NCBI RefSeq assembly: GCF_041381155.1
Contig: NC_091142.1
Span: 40,101,604-40,165,603 of the forward strand
DNA length: 64,000 bases
Direction: 5' to 3'
DNA from: Argopecten irradians
Lineage: Eukaryota > Mollusca > Bivalvia > Pectinida > Pectinidae
Each line of letters opens with the position of its first letter. Position 1 is the stretch's first letter. Positions 12,002 through 23,369 of this stretch are shown here, piece after piece. Both the position numbers and the translations under genes were made by a program. The notes under the pieces are model-generated. The model saw only the letters and a list, made by a program, of their open reading frames with translations, did no database searches and was not told the DNA's origin.

Positions 12002-13957
12002 ACAAGAGATCCCAGAGGGATCTTGGCGCCCACCAAAGAATGATCTATGTCTGACAAAGGAAAGAGGGATCTTTTCTCTGCTTTTCAAACTTTTGCAAAC
12101 ATATTACATATAAAATTTGAGACAGATCGCTTCAGTACTTTCTGAGAAACAGCAGTAACAAACTTCAACTATCAAAATCCAAGATGGCTCCTTGGCGGCC
12201 ATCTTGTTGATCGATCGGTCCCAAATCGAAATATGCACAGCTAGGGCCCTAGGGGAACCTATATATGAAATTTGAGACAGATTCATTCAACACTTTCTGA
12301 GAAATAGCGATAACAATCTTTAACTATCAAAACCCAAGATGGCAGCCTGACGGCCATCTTGTTGACCGATCGATCCAAAAACGCATTATGCACAACTAGA
12401 GCCTTAGGGGAATCCACATATAAAATTTGAGAAAGATCCCTTCAGTACTTTGTGAGATATAGCAATAACAATTTTTAACTACCAAAATCCAAGATGGCTG
12501 CCAGGCGGCCATTTTGTTGACCGATCGGTCCCAAAACGCAATATGCACAACTAGTGCCCTAGGGGAACCTACATATGAAATTTGAGAAAGATCCCTTCAG
12601 TACTTTGTGAGATATAGCGATAACAATCTTTAAGTATCAAAATCTAAGATGGCTGCCTGGCGGCCATCTTGTTGACCGATTGGTCCCAAAATGCAATATG
12701 CACAACTAGGGCCTAAGGGGAATACACATATAAAATTTGAGAAAGATCCCTTCAGCACTTTGTGAGATATAGCAATAACAATTTTTAACTACCAAAATCC
12801 AAGATGGCTGCCTGGCGGCCATCTTGTTGACCGATCGGTCCCAAAACGCAATATGCACAACTAGTGCCCTAGGGGAACCTACATATGAAATTTGAGAAAG
12901 ATCCCTTCAGTACTTTCTGAGAAATAGCGATAACAAACTTTAACTATCAAAATCCAAGATGGCTGCCTGGCGGCCATCTTGTTGACCGATCGGTCCCAAA
13001 ACGCAATATCGCAACTAGAGCCCTAGGGGAACCTACATATGAAATTTGAGAAAGATCCCTTCAGTACTTTCTGAGAAATAGCGATAACAAACTTTAACTA
13101 TCAAAATCCAAGATGGCTGCCTGGCGGCCATCTTGTTGACCGATTGGTCCCAAAATGCAATATGCACAACTACGGCACTAGGGGAACCTACATATGAAAT
13201 TTGAGATATATCCCTTTTGTACTTTCTGAGGAATAGTGATAACAAACTTTAAGTATCAAAATCCAAGACGGCTGCCTGGCGGCCATCTTGTTGACCGATT
13301 GGTCCCAAAATGCAATATGCACAACTAGGGCCCTAGGGGGAACCTACATATGAAATTTGAGAAAGATCCCTTCAGAACTTTCTGAGAAATAGCGATAACA
13401 AACTTTAACTATCAAAATCCAAGGTGGCTGCCTGGTGGCCATCTTGTTGACCGATCGGTCCCAAAACGCAATATCGCAACTAGAGCCCTAGGGGAACCTA
13501 CATATGAAATTTGAGAAAGATCCCTTCAGTACTTTCTGAGAAATAGCGATAACAAACTTTAACTATCAAAATCCAAGATGGCTGCCTGGCGGCCATCTTG
13601 TTGACCGATTGGTCCCAAAATGCAATATGCACAACTACGGCACTAGGGGAACCTACATATGAAATTTGAGATATATCCCTTTTGTACTTTCTGAGGAATA
13701 GTGATAACAAACTTTAAGTATCAAAATCCAAGACGGCTGCCTGGCGGCCATTTTGTTGACCGATTGGTCCCAAAATGCAATATGCACAACTAGGGCCCTA
13801 GGGGAACCTACATATGAAATTTGAGACAGATCCCTTCAGTACTTTCTGAGAAATAGCGATAACAAGAATTGTTAACGGACGGACGGAAGGACGGACCACG
13901 GACCACGGACAAAAAGCGATTTGAATAGCCCACCATCTGATGATGGTGGGCTAAAAA
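12002..13957 (+). mobile_element. Helitron/Helentron-like non-autonomous element A with tandem array
   Basis: The 5' end has a hairpin, AAGAGATCCCAGAGGGATCTT, followed by GGCGCCCACCA. The centre is a tandem array (about 12110-13870). The array is followed by a (GGAC)n tract, then a 3' hairpin GCCCACCATCTGATGATGGTGGGC and CTAAAAA. GCCCACCA near the 5' end is complementary to TGGTGGGC near the 3' end. A hairpin followed by CTRR is the usual Helitron 3' signature. No Rep/helicase is present. The element at 27516-31314 has the same plan. Confidence 0.65.
12110..13870. repeat. 155-bp tandem array, about 11 units
   Basis: Each unit holds CCAAGATGGCTGCCTGGCGG, CCATCTTGTTGACCGATCGG, a GCACAACTAGGGCCCTAGGG segment and ATGAAATTTGAGAAAGATCC. 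Successive AAGATGGC motifs are about 155 bp apart. Each unit also contains its own inverted repeat (CAAGATGGC...GCCATCTTG). The stretches 13033-13245 and 13498-13710 are almost identical and 465 bp (3 units) apart. Confidence 0.85.
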
Positions 13958-15044
13958 TCGCAAAATGACTCCAGCTACTTTTAAGCTTCATCCAAACGTT
14001 TACATAGAGTAAGCCAGAATACTAATGAAGGGAGAGGATTGACATATACCGCCTCCAGGCCCAGGAATGTTGGAGATTTACAAAAGTAATATTAACCTTA
14101 CACTGTATATGTATATATCAACAACTTAAGAAGTGACATGGAATAAACAATGATTTATTAACTTAAAGTAACATTTAATTATTGCAAATAACAAGAAATC
14201 ATAACTTCATTACAACACTTGTCGTATAAATAGTATTCCTCACAACATTTAATAATTATCTGTACATACATGTATGTATCCGTTCATGATATTGCTGTGA
14301 TAATCGATTTTGAGTTTCTTGAGCGATACAATCAACATTTGTTTCCAAATCTAGTCAATACCGTGATCTATAACCCAAACATCAAGTTGGCAGCCTCTAT
14401 TTGAAAGTCTAGTAATTCAATGATATACTGAAAATCGCTTAATTTTTGCGAGATTTCGCGGTGAATTCAGACGTCTCATGATGTATCAATTAGAAAATGT
14501 AGATATCTTTAACTGTCCTTGATGGCGATTTTTTTTTTTTTCGTGAATATGCTCAAATGAACGAAGACACTAATAATAGTACTATATATTACGCAAAAAA
14601 AATGATTTGTAGTAAATGGCGACAAATGTTGTTTTTTCCCAATCTACGACTGATTCAGCTTCCATACCAACTTCTGTGAAAGTATTCATTTTCAGTGCTT
14701 GAAGCACCCAAGAATATTGAGAGCTAAAATATGATGGCGCCCATTTTATTTTCTGTAGGATCGTAAATATAGTAATGACAATATTTTGGCGAATTCATCA
14801 TTTGGCTTTCTTTTTGAAAATCAATTTTGTGCTAAAATGTTATTGGACCAAAATAGATTTTACGGTATTTCGGATGACGGGTGCTTTATGACACGTAAAG
14901 CGACTTGTCTTAGTAATGAATTTAATTAACATCGTAAACAGGTCAGTTCTTGGACTGAAACAAACATATTGCAAATAACAACCCACATAAAAGAACTACT
15001 CTCAGTAGCTATCAAAAGAAACATTGCAAACCTTGTACAGTACT
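13958..15044. other. Intergenic, no feature seen
   Basis: AT-rich sequence with homopolymer runs (for example near 14530). I see no supported gene or repeat. Confidence 0.5.
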
Positions 15045-15727
15045 TAATGCGTCTAACATTCCCTCAAATGCGTTTTAGATTCGTTTGCGTTTCTTTCGTT
15101 TAGTTTCGTTTGCGTTTTGTTTCGTCGAGCGTTTTTCGTTTGCGTTTCGCGTTTTCGTTCGTTTGCGTTTCGATTCGATTTCGTTTGCGTTCGTTTGCGT
15201 TTTGATTCGTTTTGGCTTTCGTTCGTTTGCGTTTGCGTGCGTTTGCGTTCCAATTCGTTAACCGGATGTTATTCATTGATATTTGATTAGGAATGGTTGA
15301 CTGCGCATGTGTTGGCTAAACTAAAAGTGGAGTCAAACGACGGTGTAGGCCGATAAATTTACGTGTTCTGGACAATGTAGTAAACATACACAAATAAATT
15401 AAAAAAAAATCCTTTTGTATATAGACATTAATTACATTTGATACGTGTAACCTGTGAAATAGACATCGCTTTCAGAATCCGGATCACTAAGCTACCGATC
15501 CCGATCGACATTTATGATTGCATTCTGGTCTTCCGGTCACGCTTTCACTTCGTTTACGTTTTTCGTTTTCGTTTGCGTTTTTCGTTTTGCGTTTAGCGCT
15601 TAACGAAACGCGTTTTTCGTTTTAAGCTATTCGTTTTTCGTTTGCGTTTTTCGTTTTCGTTTGCGTTTTCGTTCGTTTTCGTTTAACTGCGTTTCGCGTT
15701 CGTTTCGAGGAATGTTAGACGCATTAG
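15045..15727. mobile_element. TIR element filled with CGTTTG-type repeats, 0.68 kb
   Basis: The ends are inverted repeats: AATGCGTCTAACATTCC at the left and GGAATGTTAGACGCATT at the right, both flanked by AGTACT. Just inside each end lies 100-180 bp of degenerate CGTTTGCGTTTTCGTT simple sequence, in the same orientation on both sides. The centre (15260-15540) is unique-looking. Open frames here are products of the simple repeat. The family is unknown to me. Confidence 0.6.
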
Positions 15728-15865
15728 TACTGCTGTAGATATTGCTCTATTTTAATGCGTTTTCATTTAAAGAGCAGGGCTCAGTTGTTTAAAAGGTGAG
15801 TGGGTTAGTCACAGTTTAACGGCAATTTTCAAATGAAGATGAAATAATTTCTGGTAATACAAATT

Positions 15866-16150
15866 AAAGGGCCACTACCTTTCCGAAACGGCTTTTAATT
15901 TTTAAAATAGGAATGTAAAACGAGATCAATAATTTTGTAGAGTCGCAGAAGTTATTAACTATACGTTTACTAGCACACTTATCATCACCTTCAGAACTGT
16001 TTAATTATAATAAATAAAATATTAATTTTCATAACGCGGGTCGTTTTATGTTTCCCGCCGTCGTCCTAAATGCCGCGCGGTAGTTGACTATCACTGCGCC
16101 ACACGGCAAAACAGCGAAATGAATCTCCACTGTTATCGTACATTAGACAG
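15866..16150 (+). repeat. Dispersed repeat related to 45345-45655
   Basis: The stretch TCATAACG ... TTTCCCGCCGTCGTCCTA ... CGCGGTAGTTGACTATCACT matches TCATAACG ... TTTCCCGACGTCGTCCTA ... CGCGGCAGTTGACTATTACT at 45420-45480. It is a single copy of the segment that is amplified there. Confidence 0.6.
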
Positions 16151-16427
16151 GAAATCTTGCATATGTTTGGTGTTGTAACCTCATCTTAAGCCATCGATAT
16201 ATATTTTCTTTTGGTATTAATGTTTGTTGTTAGATTGTTAGTGAAGATATCATCACAAATTTCAAAGCAAATGAGAAATTAACATTTCACTAATCGTGTG
16301 ATTAAACTAATCATCTTTGTAACAACCGGGCCCAGGTAAGTAATCTTCGTTTTAACGAGGCGATATGTAGAAAATAATAAATGAAAATAGTAACAACAAT
16401 AACTAAACACTCTACATCACAGGATAA

Positions 16428-16590
16428 ATGACGCCATGTGGTACTGACTTCGACATATTAATGACGTCAAGTGATCCTGACTTTGACATATCGATGACGT
16501 CATGTGATACTGACATTTACATTTTAATGACGTCATGAGATCCTGACTTTGACACGTTAATGATGCCATCTTATTATGACGTTAACACGT
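16428..16590 (+). repeat. 33-bp minisatellite carrying TGACGTCA sites
   Basis: Units begin at 16428, 16461, 16494, 16527 and 16560 (period exactly 33): ATGACGTCATGTGATCCTGA, then CTTTGACATATTA. Three units keep a perfect TGACGTCA (CRE/ATF palindrome) or one base off it (TGACGTCAA context). The last unit is partial. Any regulatory role is speculation. Confidence 0.8.
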
Positions 16591-18913
16591 CATTATGATT
16601 GGCTTAAATAGTAAATTAGAAACAAAGTAATCTTTAATTAATACGATGAAAATATTGAAATTTAAAGTGCTTTAAACTTTAACACTAAACACAACTACAG
16701 TTCCGCTGAATGAGAAGATAAACCATTAAGAAGAGATTAGTTTTAGTATAGATTTAAATATCGAAATATATGTACATATATTTATCATCTTACATGAAGG
16801 TACATCATGTGTGAAAATTCTTGCGGACAAAAATAAATATTGCCGACGAAAACCTGACAATAGCGACAAAACTGATTTAATGTATTTCAAACAATGACTA
16901 AACTAACTTGCATATTATGCTTTCAGCGATGCTAGTTTGCATTATCCTTAAAATACACATGTATAGTTAATTCTTTACCAAAAACTTGTAAGAAATAATG
17001 TCAGATACATGTACAATACATACTGTAACTTATCAGTCCTAATGATTACCTTCGACGTATAAAATAATAACAAAGCAACATCAATGAAAACAATTTTACA
17101 ACTACCAAAACGTTTCTCTTCTGCAATAAAAAGACTAGACATATAGTTATTGTATAAAGGAATGTAAACTTTTCTTTCACAGTAATAATGTATATACTAT
17201 ATAGTGGAAATAGACTCAAAATTAACTTTCCATGAACAGATTATTTAAATGAACATTTTATAATCAAACTTTATCTATAAACACATACACACAATTTAGT
17301 ATTTGCAATACCAACAGTACGGCAGACATGTAACTTTAAAAAGATACAAAATACAAACAGAATCAAAGGACTTACATTTAAAACAAACGAAAATGAAACA
17401 GAAGATTTTTTTATAAAATAAGATCGTGCTATCTTAATAGCAAATAACGTACTGTACGTGTACTTATTTTAGCGATATTCTAATAATTTTCACGCCTTTC
17501 GAGTTCAGGTCATTGCTCTCAATTTTGTCAGAATTTTGTCATCACATGAAGAATTAGAGGATATCCTTTGTTTCTTGATGAATTACACCAATTCTATTTC
17601 ATCGAGTGAGGTGGAAACGAGTCGTATTTTTGTGAGCATAACGTCATATATCTACACAAAATATATGACGTCATCTTTGTGCACAAACTAATGACGTAAC
17701 AATCAAAATGGTATTTTCACTGTCAAAAGTGCATTGCGATTGGTCAAAGGTGAGTGAAAATATCTCTTTTATGTTCACCGTAAAACCTTATATTTCACTG
17801 TGAAAAAAGTAATAAAACAAAATATATGGATGCGCAGTGATAACACGAATCCAGGACAGCTCTATTAAGTCAATAACCCTTCATGGCGAGGAACATTTGA
17901 ATGTACTAATTTAAGTACACGTACATTAATAACTTAAAAAATAATTTACTCGCATAGAAAAAAAGTAACAAAACAACACAATGAAATACGTAGTTACGAT
18001 CGATAACGCCGATAATAATTCAATGGAATCATTTTTAGAGAATAATAAATTAAGATTATCATAAACAACCATTATAAATAGCTTTTATTATGACTATTAA
18101 CATGGAATAAATATTGTATATCAATTGTGTCAATATAGATAATCGACTATGGCAATATAGAGTTGACTAGTTATAATGTAGGCAGTATTGTAGATTTACG
18201 ACAATCTGGCTACGTTTTAATATAGCACAGGGATTAAAAACCTATTTTCATCCCCTGCGTTATGTGAAATATGACATGGTGACAATCAGCAGTGTGATTA
18301 CATATAATGTTAGTAGTGTAATTCTGGGTAGGCGACGATGATAACCGGGAATTGTTGTTTTTAGCACTGGGATATGGATTGCATCAGGAGTTGATTTGGA
18401 CTTTGTAACCGATAATAATCATTATTTAAATAAAACTGTTTTGAGTACAGAGTCTCATCAAAGCACCAACATGACTTACAATAAATAGAAGCCATCTAAT
18501 CAACACCCTTACACTACAGAATTCTGTATTGCATAAAGTTCATTTGTATTTGTAATTGAACAGGAACAAGTGAGGGATAATATATAACTTATTGTTGGCC
18601 TTGATTCTCGGTAATATTTTATGAAAACACTGACTATATCAAATCTTAAAAGGATCAGGTAACTGTATTTGCTGCATATTAGGATTGTCTGATCTGGCGG
18701 GTAGATACTGAATGCTAGTTACGGCATCAGTTATGCGAAAAATACGTTACATGTATTTTCTTTGAAGCAAAATGGCGTTACGTTCACAAACCTGACGTTA
18801 ATCACTATAATGATATGCAAGTCTTAGATAAAATTGTCAAATAGACTAAAGCAATAAATTTCTAATTAAAATGCGTTAAAACACACCCAGGAGACTATTA
18901 TAGTATCTAGGTC
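16591..18913. other. Intergenic, mostly featureless
   Basis: It is AT-rich. The one structure I see is a small palindromic piece at about 17600-17720 (GCATAACGTCATATAT / ATATATGACGTCAT, then AATGACGTAACAATC), related to the TGACGTCA hairpin elements at 6831 and 58947. Part of this region may be 3' UTR of the zinc-finger gene. Confidence 0.45.
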
Positions 18914-19092
18914 CAGTGTCACAAACATTCCTTAACTTTAATGAAATGCTGAACTTAAACGTCTCCATAAAAAAGCATTACAGGTTTTAAGGCTGGCTCT
19001 TAAGAGTTTTTCCTAAAACTTCTGTAATGCTTTACTATGGAAACCTTCAAGTTTAAGGAATACCGTATCATTAAGGACTGTTCGTGAAACTG
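18914..19092. mobile_element. Hairpin MITE beside the zinc-finger gene stop
   Basis: An imperfect palindrome of about 180 bp with ends CAGTGTCACAAACATTCCTT and AAGGACTGTTCGTGAAACTG and inner arms AAAAGCATTACAGGTTTTA / TAAAACTTCTGTAATGCTTT. It begins 42 bp past the stop codon of the zinc-finger gene, so it is probably transcribed in that gene's 3' UTR. Confidence 0.65.
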
Positions 19093-19133
19093 AACTCTGC
19101 TTGCACACAATGCCGTTATCTGATGTTGTCTGT

Positions 19134-22100
19134 TTAAACAAGCTTGCTGTGGAATCTATTCATATGCCTCACCAGTTGTGACCCACTTTTGAATTTAGCC
19201 TTACATATAGTACAGATTTCCAGGCTGTCCAGACTATGTGTCTTGTGATGTCTGTGTAAAGCACTCTTCCAGGCAAAAGACGAATCACAACGATCGCACT
19301 TGTATGGCTTGTCTCCCGTGTGCGTCCTGTAATGGTCGTCATGGTTATGGCGGTATGCAAATGATTTCCCACAGACGTCACATGTGAAAGGTCTTTCTCC
19401 TGTGTGAACCCGCATGTGTAATTTGACAGATTCCAGATATGGAAATCTTTTCCCGCACGTTTTACAGCTGTAGGGAAGCCTACCAGTATGAGCCATCATG
19501 TGGATTCTCAACCCGCTGGCAAAGGGGAAAGTCTTCTCACAAATTTCACACTTGTATTTCAACATCCTTGCTTCTTTTTCCCTTTTGGCCTTTGACATCA
19601 GCTCATCTGGGCGAAAGTGCAGTGCATAGATGTCCATCGCGTCTTTCGAATGAACCCTTAAGTGAATTTTTAAACCTATCGAAGAGATGAAGCCTCTACC
19701 GCATAACTTACACGTAAGCTTTTCGTCAACTGCATCTAAAGTATTGGCCGTTTCTTTTACATCAGTCTTCATTTGCGTGCTATCTGCGGTCGGAGAGGGT
19801 AATTCGGTAGAGATCACGGGTGACGTTGCTGTGTCACTTTCAAATGGAATTTGATGACCGGAGGGTTGGGTAACTATGTTTGGTGTGACGCAAGACTCTT
19901 TCTTCAATTCGGTACAGCGTACCACATTAGAAATCAACAAAGAATCGCTATCAGAAAATTCTTTCTTTATTGTTCGGTTCGAGTCTTCATTCAGTAATAT
20001 GTTCGATTTATCTCCACTTTCGATTTCATTTTCTCCTTCACGACTAGTTCCATTGATACATGTGATGTTTGATAACAATACTGGATTAGTCGGTAAGGTT
20101 TCAGATTGCACATTATCTACTTCCGATGGCTTTGTTTCAATTCTATTAACTTGAATGTATATACCGAGATCATCCTGCAGCTGCATTTTTTCATTTAATA
20201 TATTCTGTATAGATTTTGGTAATATGGAATCTGAAGAAAGTCCGTTGGTCACTGGGTGAGAAATGTCGAGAGAAGATTCGGTAGATATTTCCGCTGTTTC
20301 TGGAGATAGTCCGTTGGTTACTTGGTGAGAAATGTCAAGAGAGGACTCGGTAGATGTCTCCGGTGATACTTCTTTGTGATATTTCTCATTATGGTACATC
20401 AATGTTTCCATATTTGCAAAAACAGCTTGACAGTCATGACATTTATATACGACTGACTTGACAAACTTACAAGTTTTCTTTTCCTTGTGAGCCGCCCAGT
20501 CGGTCCGGCGCCGGAAATCCCTCCCACAGACGTCACATTTGAATGGTTTAGTAATGGAATGTGTCTTCACATGACGATGTAGCCCACATCTCCAGGCAAA
20601 GGAGGCGTCACATAGACTACAGACGTAAGGTTTAATGCCGTCATGCGCTCTCATATGATCTTCTAATAGACTTTTAACTTTGAACGCTTTAGGACAAACA
20701 GTACATTGAAACGGTCTGATATTTGTATGAACCCTTGAGTGTACTATCAGATCAGTTTTTCGTGAAAATGCTTTCTTACATATCTCACATGTGTGGGCCA
20801 TTTCTTCAAAATGTTTCCGGACGTGGATATGGTAGTAAGACATACTCAGAGAATTGCCACAAATTTCACAGTTCACCATTTTCTCATCAGACATCAATTT
20901 TTCCAAAGTTTTTGCGCGTCCACTTTCACTCTGCTCTTTATCCATTGAAATGGTCACTTGACGTTTATGACACTTCAGGCCTTCGAGATCAAGATCACCC
21001 ACAGATCCATTATGTATTGCATTTGCAAGTTTCGGTTTTAAACAACGTTTCGGTGAGCTGCCGTTGATGACGGAAGATTTTGCTTTCTTTCTGTCGCAAA
21101 GTTTCTTGCTTAGCAGACGCTGCAAATCTTGGTTCAAGTGCGTCCGTTTGCCTCTGGTATAAGGAAGTTTGCCAGAATCCGGATTTGTTTCTTGTATTAT
21201 GTGGTTCAAATATGTCTCTTTTTGTGTACAGCTTGGAACCATTTCATGAGTTGTGTTGTTTGCAAGCGTCTCCATTTGTGCGCCGTTTGGAACCATTTCT
21301 TTTGTTGGGTTGGTTACTAATGTCTCAAAGTGGCCTTCGTGTGACGTTATATACATACTAGCTGTACCTTCATACAGATTATGGTCCGTATACTTCTCTA
21401 CCGGTTCCTGTTTTATTATCACAGTATCAGTAGAGAGGTTATCGTTTGACTTAGCTTGGTCTGTGGCATCAGCTGCTTGATCCGTATTTATCATACCTAG
21501 TCTACCGTTCCGAGAAGACGAGCGTGTGGTAGGAGATACGTGATCTCTTTTGTGTTTATTTAAATGTTTTTTATTCGTAAATCGAGCTCTACAATCTCCA
21601 AAATCACATATATAATGGTGATCATACAAATGCGTCTTTTCGTGTTTTACAAGATCATGCTTTCTCCAGCATTCATAAGTGCATATTGAACATGCGTAAG
21701 TTTTTGGTCCTGTTGAATGAAGTCGTTTGTGTCTACTGAGAGCACATCTCCAGGAGAATCTAGCATCACACTTGTCACATTGGTATGGCTTGTGTCCTTT
21801 ATGGGCTTGAGCATGGTCCTTCTGACGGCTTTTAGTTGCAAAACCTTTCCCACAAATTTTACAGACGTACGGTTTTTCGCCTGTATGTGATCTGTAATGA
21901 ACTTTGAGAGCTTCTCGCTGAGCAAAATCTTTATCGCAGATGCAGCATTTGAATGGTCTCTCTCCATTATGAATTCGCATATGAGCACCTAAATTGTAAA
22001 CACGTTTCCCGCATATCTCGCACGAGAATGGCTGTGGGCATAGTTTTGCGTTGCTATCTACTGTTGCTTTGAAGATCATGTCGTTAGAGGATTTGATTTC

Positions 22101-23015
22101 ATTACCTTGAATTTCTTCTACATTAACGTATACAGTATCAGCTGTAGATTTGTCATTTGCCTTAAATAATTCGGATAGATTTTGTACTAGGCAGCAGTCA
22201 TCGTCAAAAGAAATATTGGTGTTGGCTATTTCTGAGTTTTCCGAGATTCTATCTGCCAGGGTAGAGTCTGCAATCTCACCAGAACTCTTCGTGTTAAATA
22301 TTACGGAACTCTCTGTATGAAGTCCTTGTTCCTCTTGAATCATGGAATGTACAGTGTTTCGTTGTCGTTCCTGTCGACGATGTGATCTCATGTGATATTC
22401 ATACAAATTCTTCTTTTCAAATACTTCATCACAAATATCACACCTGTATGATTGCTTTGAGGAATGAATTTCTTTAAGGTGCCTTGAAAGATTCCAGCTG
22501 TTATTGTAGGTCCTGTGGCAAAGATGACATGGGAATGCTTTACTACCATTCTTGTGTCTTTGTTGGTGTCGATAAAATGCATGGTACCATGTGAAATCCA
22601 TACCACACTGATCACATATATACGGCCTCCGTCCGGCATGTGCAGCCATGTGGTCATCATAGTTCACCTTCTGAGAAAGTTCTCTCCCACAAATGTTACA
22701 TTTGTACAATTTAGCTTTGTCCTCCATATTCTCGTGCATCTTTTCATGCTTGATAAGCCATATTTTGCTGGTGAATTTAAACTTACATGTTTTACAGTTG
22801 TACTGCTTCTTTTCTTTTGACTTCTTCCTCTTGCCTCCTACGATATGGGTCTGTGTGTAATAAGGTCGTGAGACGGGTCGAACTGGAGCAATGTAGTTAG
22901 CATACTTATCTGGTTCTAGTATTTGTCCATTTACCACAGATGTTATGTGGTCAGACTCGTCCGTACACGCGTCAATCTGCTCTGTTTTGACCTCCACAAG
23001 ACCACTTGGCTCCAT
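19134..23015 (-). CDS. C2H2 zinc-finger protein, 23 fingers, 1293 aa
   Basis: One uninterrupted exon encodes a probable nuclear DNA-binding protein. Start is MEPSGLVEVKTEQ, and an acceptor AG at 23087-23088 just upstream implies a 5' UTR intron. Fingers come in four clusters: 5 at residues about 72-215, 6 at 330-490, 6 at 712-881 and 6 at 1100-1290. Most have the C-x2-C-x12-H-x3-H spacing with TGEKP-like linkers; finger 6 is short, finger 11 has a widened C-C spacing and finger 16 ends in Cys (C2HC). Each cluster holds one pair in which a finger ending in a DHxxxH-type motif is followed by one with FxW before RHxxxH. Linkers are acidic and serine-rich, with SUMO-type sites (VKTE, IKQEP, IKKEF). 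There is no KRAB, BTB or ZAD domain. DNA target and role are unknown. Confidence 0.93.
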   Translation of the reverse strand: MEPSGLVEVKTEQIDACTDESDHITSVVNGQILEPDKYANYIAPVRPVSRPYYTQTHIVGGKRKKSKEKKQYNCKTCKFKFTSKIWLIKHEKMHENMEDKAKLYKCNICGRELSQKVNYDDHMAAHAGRRPYICDQCGMDFTWYHAFYRHQQRHKNGSKAFPCHLCHRTYNNSWNLSRHLKEIHSSKQSYRCDICDEVFEKKNLYEYHMRSHRRQERQRNTVHSMIQEEQGLHTESSVIFNTKSSGEIADSTLADRISENSEIANTNISFDDDCCLVQNLSELFKANDKSTADTVYVNVEEIQGNEIKSSNDMIFKATVDSNAKLCPQPFSCEICGKRVYNLGAHMRIHNGERPFKCCICDKDFAQREALKVHYRSHTGEKPYVCKICGKGFATKSRQKDHAQAHKGHKPYQCDKCDARFSWRCALSRHKRLHSTGPKTYACSICTYECWRKHDLVKHEKTHLYDHHYICDFGDCRARFTNKKHLNKHKRDHVSPTTRSSSRNGRLGMINTDQAADATDQAKSNDNLSTDTVIIKQEPVEKYTDHNLYEGTASMYITSHEGHFETLVTNPTKEMVPNGAQMETLANNTTHEMVPSCTQKETYLNHIIQETNPDSGKLPYTRGKRTHLNQDLQRLLSKKLCDRKKAKSSVINGSSPKRCLKPKLANAIHNGSVGDLDLEGLKCHKRQVTISMDKEQSESGRAKTLEKLMSDEKMVNCEICGNSLSMSYYHIHVRKHFEEMAHTCEICKKAFSRKTDLIVHSRVHTNIRPFQCTVCPKAFKVKSLLEDHMRAHDGIKPYVCSLCDASFAWRCGLHRHVKTHSITKPFKCDVCGRDFRRRTDWAAHKEKKTCKFVKSVVYKCHDCQAVFANMETLMYHNEKYHKEVSPETSTESSLDISHQVTNGLSPETAEISTESSLDISHPVTNGLSSDSILPKSIQNILNEKMQLQDDLGIYIQVNRIETKPSEVDNVQSETLPTNPVLLSNITCINGTSREGENEIESGDKSNILLNEDSNRTIKKEFSDSDSLLISNVVRCTELKKESCVTPNIVTQPSGHQIPFESDTATSPVISTELPSPTADSTQMKTDVKETANTLDAVDEKLTCKLCGRGFISSIGLKIHLRVHSKDAMDIYALHFRPDELMSKAKREKEARMLKYKCEICEKTFPFASGLRIHMMAHTGRLPYSCKTCGKRFPYLESVKLHMRVHTGERPFTCDVCGKSFAYRHNHDDHYRTHTGDKPYKCDRCDSSFAWKSALHRHHKTHSLDSLEICTICKAKFKSGSQLVRHMNRFHSKLV

Positions 23016-23369
23016 TCTGACGCTTTCCGTGACTTCTTAGCTAACAGCGACGTAATCCTGGGTCTTTTCTCCACTCCATTCTGAACCTGAAAGTATATAA
23101 AACATTTGTCATGGACGTGGTAGATAATTAAACTCAAGGACTTATTGTTTCTTCGAAAGGTCGTGGTGACTGGAGCAAGTTACTCTCAACATTGACTATA
23201 AAATGATATGTAAGACAAAAACCTCACCTTCCCCATCCCCTAAATTTGCAACCAGACAGAATGGACAAATGGTAGTACTATATCATATCGCCAACACCCC
23301 CTCTCCTATTCCAATCAACTGTTTTAAAACTTGTTGACTAGTGGTGTTCTTTTAAAATGTCATGTATAC
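23016..23369 (-). other. 5' UTR exon part and intron of the zinc-finger gene
   Basis: The minus-strand acceptor TATACTTTCAG ends at 23087, so 23016-23086 is 5' UTR and the sequence to the right is intron. The first exon and promoter are not identified. Confidence 0.5.

Noticed and set aside
13033-13710. Two identical 70-codon frames on the minus strand
   Set aside because: Both are products of the 155-bp array duplicated by 465 bp.
15053-15253. Lys/Arg/Thr/Asn-rich 66-codon frame
   Set aside because: Direct translation of CGTTTG-type simple sequence in a TIR element.
21647-21988. Other-frame and antisense open frames over the zinc-finger gene
   Set aside because: Shadows of a long intact coding exon with clear finger motifs in the main frame.
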